Shown here: in pieces, positions 63,414 to 64,000 of the stretch
Layout of the letters: each line of letters starts with the position of its first letter
Position numbering within the stretch: position 1 is the first letter of the stretch
NCBI GenBank assembly: GCA_028577615.1
Contig: JAJSDU010000001.1
Span: 62,001-126,000, forward strand
Direction of reading: 5' to 3'
Length of the DNA: 64,000 nt
Source of the DNA: Nitrosomonas sp.
GTDB taxonomy: Bacteria > Pseudomonadota > Gammaproteobacteria > Burkholderiales > Nitrosomonadaceae
The notes under the pieces: model-generated
What the model saw: the letters and a program-made list of their open reading frames with translations, nothing else
The model's database searches: none
What the model was told of the DNA's origin: nothing
Position numbers and translations under genes: made by a program

Positions 63414-64000
63414 TTAGAAATGCATGCCTGAAATAGTGTGAAGCTGGTTGATTTGAACACGGGCGATTACCCAGTTGGTAATTTTTGTGGCACCTTTTAT
63501 GCGTAATTGTTGCGCTAATGCATGCAGTGTGGCGCCGGTTGTCATTACATCGTCAATGACAGCCACGTGCCTGCCCGATAGATCTAATGTGCAGTCGAAT
63601 GCATTGTGCACGTTTTTCTGACGCAATTTCCAGGGTAGTTCGGTTTGTGGTGGTGTATTACGGACACGTCTGCAACTGGCAAGATCAATTTCAATGTTCA
63701 ATGCGCGAGCGACGCAACGCGCGATTTCGACAGCCTGATTAAAACCTCTTTCCTGTAATCTTCTGGAGTGCAATGGCATGGGTATGATCAAGTCCGGGCT
63801 ATGGGCAGATTCCAGACACCGCAGTTTATTAACCAGCCGCCGCGCCAGAATAGGTGCAATGGCCAGCTGCGTTCGATACTTTAACGCGTGGATCATTGCA
63901 TCGACTGGAAATGTGTAAGTGAATGCGGCAACTGTGGTGTCGTAGGCCGGCGGGGCGGAAAGACACGAGCCGCATACCTGTGAGCGATGCGGCTGTGTTT
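63414..64000 (-). CDS. comF: ComF family protein, N-terminal end outside the window
   Basis: The frame runs off the right edge of the window, so the start is missing; about 195 codons are present. The edge part shows a zinc-finger half (VCGSCL) and PPAYDTTVAAFTYTFPVDAMIHALKY, the typical ComF linker, before the phosphoribosyltransferase domain with HVAVIDDVMTTGATLHAL. ComF-type proteins act in natural transformation in several bacteria, though this family is widespread. Any start at the ATG 63896 would cut off the conserved front and should not be used. Confidence 0.88.
   Translation of the reverse strand, partial: TQPHRSQVCGSCLSAPPAYDTTVAAFTYTFPVDAMIHALKYRTQLAIAPILARRLVNKLRCLESAHSPDLIIPMPLHSRRLQERGFNQAVEIARCVARALNIEIDLASCRRVRNTPPQTELPWKLRQKNVHNAFDCTLDLSGRHVAVIDDVMTTGATLHALAQQLRIKGATKITNWVIARVQINQLHTISGMHF

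Overview
The window is a continuous stretch of bacterial chromosome, almost entirely housekeeping genes. Gene content and order point to a betaproteobacterium, most likely an ammonia oxidiser of the Nitrosomonas group. Supporting marks are alaA-hom-thrC, lptCAB-rpoN-hpf-ptsN-hprK, dusB-fis-purH-purD, mrcA divergent from pilMNOPQ, a DUF2868/DUF3482 pair, and System I (Ccm) cytochrome c maturation, whereas many betaproteobacteria use System II. Base composition looks moderate, mid-40s percent G+C by eye and not measured. The genus is an inference from content, not from a search. I found no rRNA, tRNA, CRISPR array, integrase or prophage gene.

Left part (1-13.5 kb): the end of a phosphoglycolate phosphatase gene, trpE, an OmpA-type lipoprotein, a Rof-like antiterminator, an AsmA-family gene that stops before the family's conserved C-terminal part, mutY, fthC, a secreted protein with an acidic tail, and a decayed IS3-family insertion sequence. 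Then come the amino-acid genes alaA, hom and thrC, a membrane-anchored retropepsin-like protease and creA.

Middle part (13.5-28 kb): the transcription and translation operon rimP-nusA-infB-rbfA-truB, with a terminator-like hairpin just in front of rimP, followed by a complete ccmABCDEFGHI cluster and a Bcp-type peroxiredoxin. The Ccm genes move haem across the membrane, load it on CcmE and attach it to apocytochromes, as needed by a cytochrome-rich metabolism.

28-43 kb: a glutamine-amidotransferase-like gene, the poorly characterised membrane protein/GTPase pair DUF2868-DUF3482, type IV pilus genes pilC and pilD with coaE, rlpA, nadA, the LPS-export and nitrogen-PTS group lptC-lptA-lptB-rpoN-hpf-ptsN-hprK, and ubiX.

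43-64 kb: two exported repeat proteins (Sel1 and ankyrin), a UbiH-type hydroxylase, dusB-fis, purH-purD, and a small NiFe-hydrogenase maturation island (hoxW-like protease, a HupE fragment, hypA, hypB and a short HypF with only the C-terminal domain) without hypCDE or hydrogenase subunits. A decayed-looking non-coding region, an exported DUF442-like phosphatase, mrcA, pilMNOPQ, trmL and the cut-off comF close the window. The points most worth a second look are the DUF2868/DUF3482 pair, the incomplete hydrogenase island, the retropepsin-like protein with an unassigned middle region, and the rimP leader hairpin.
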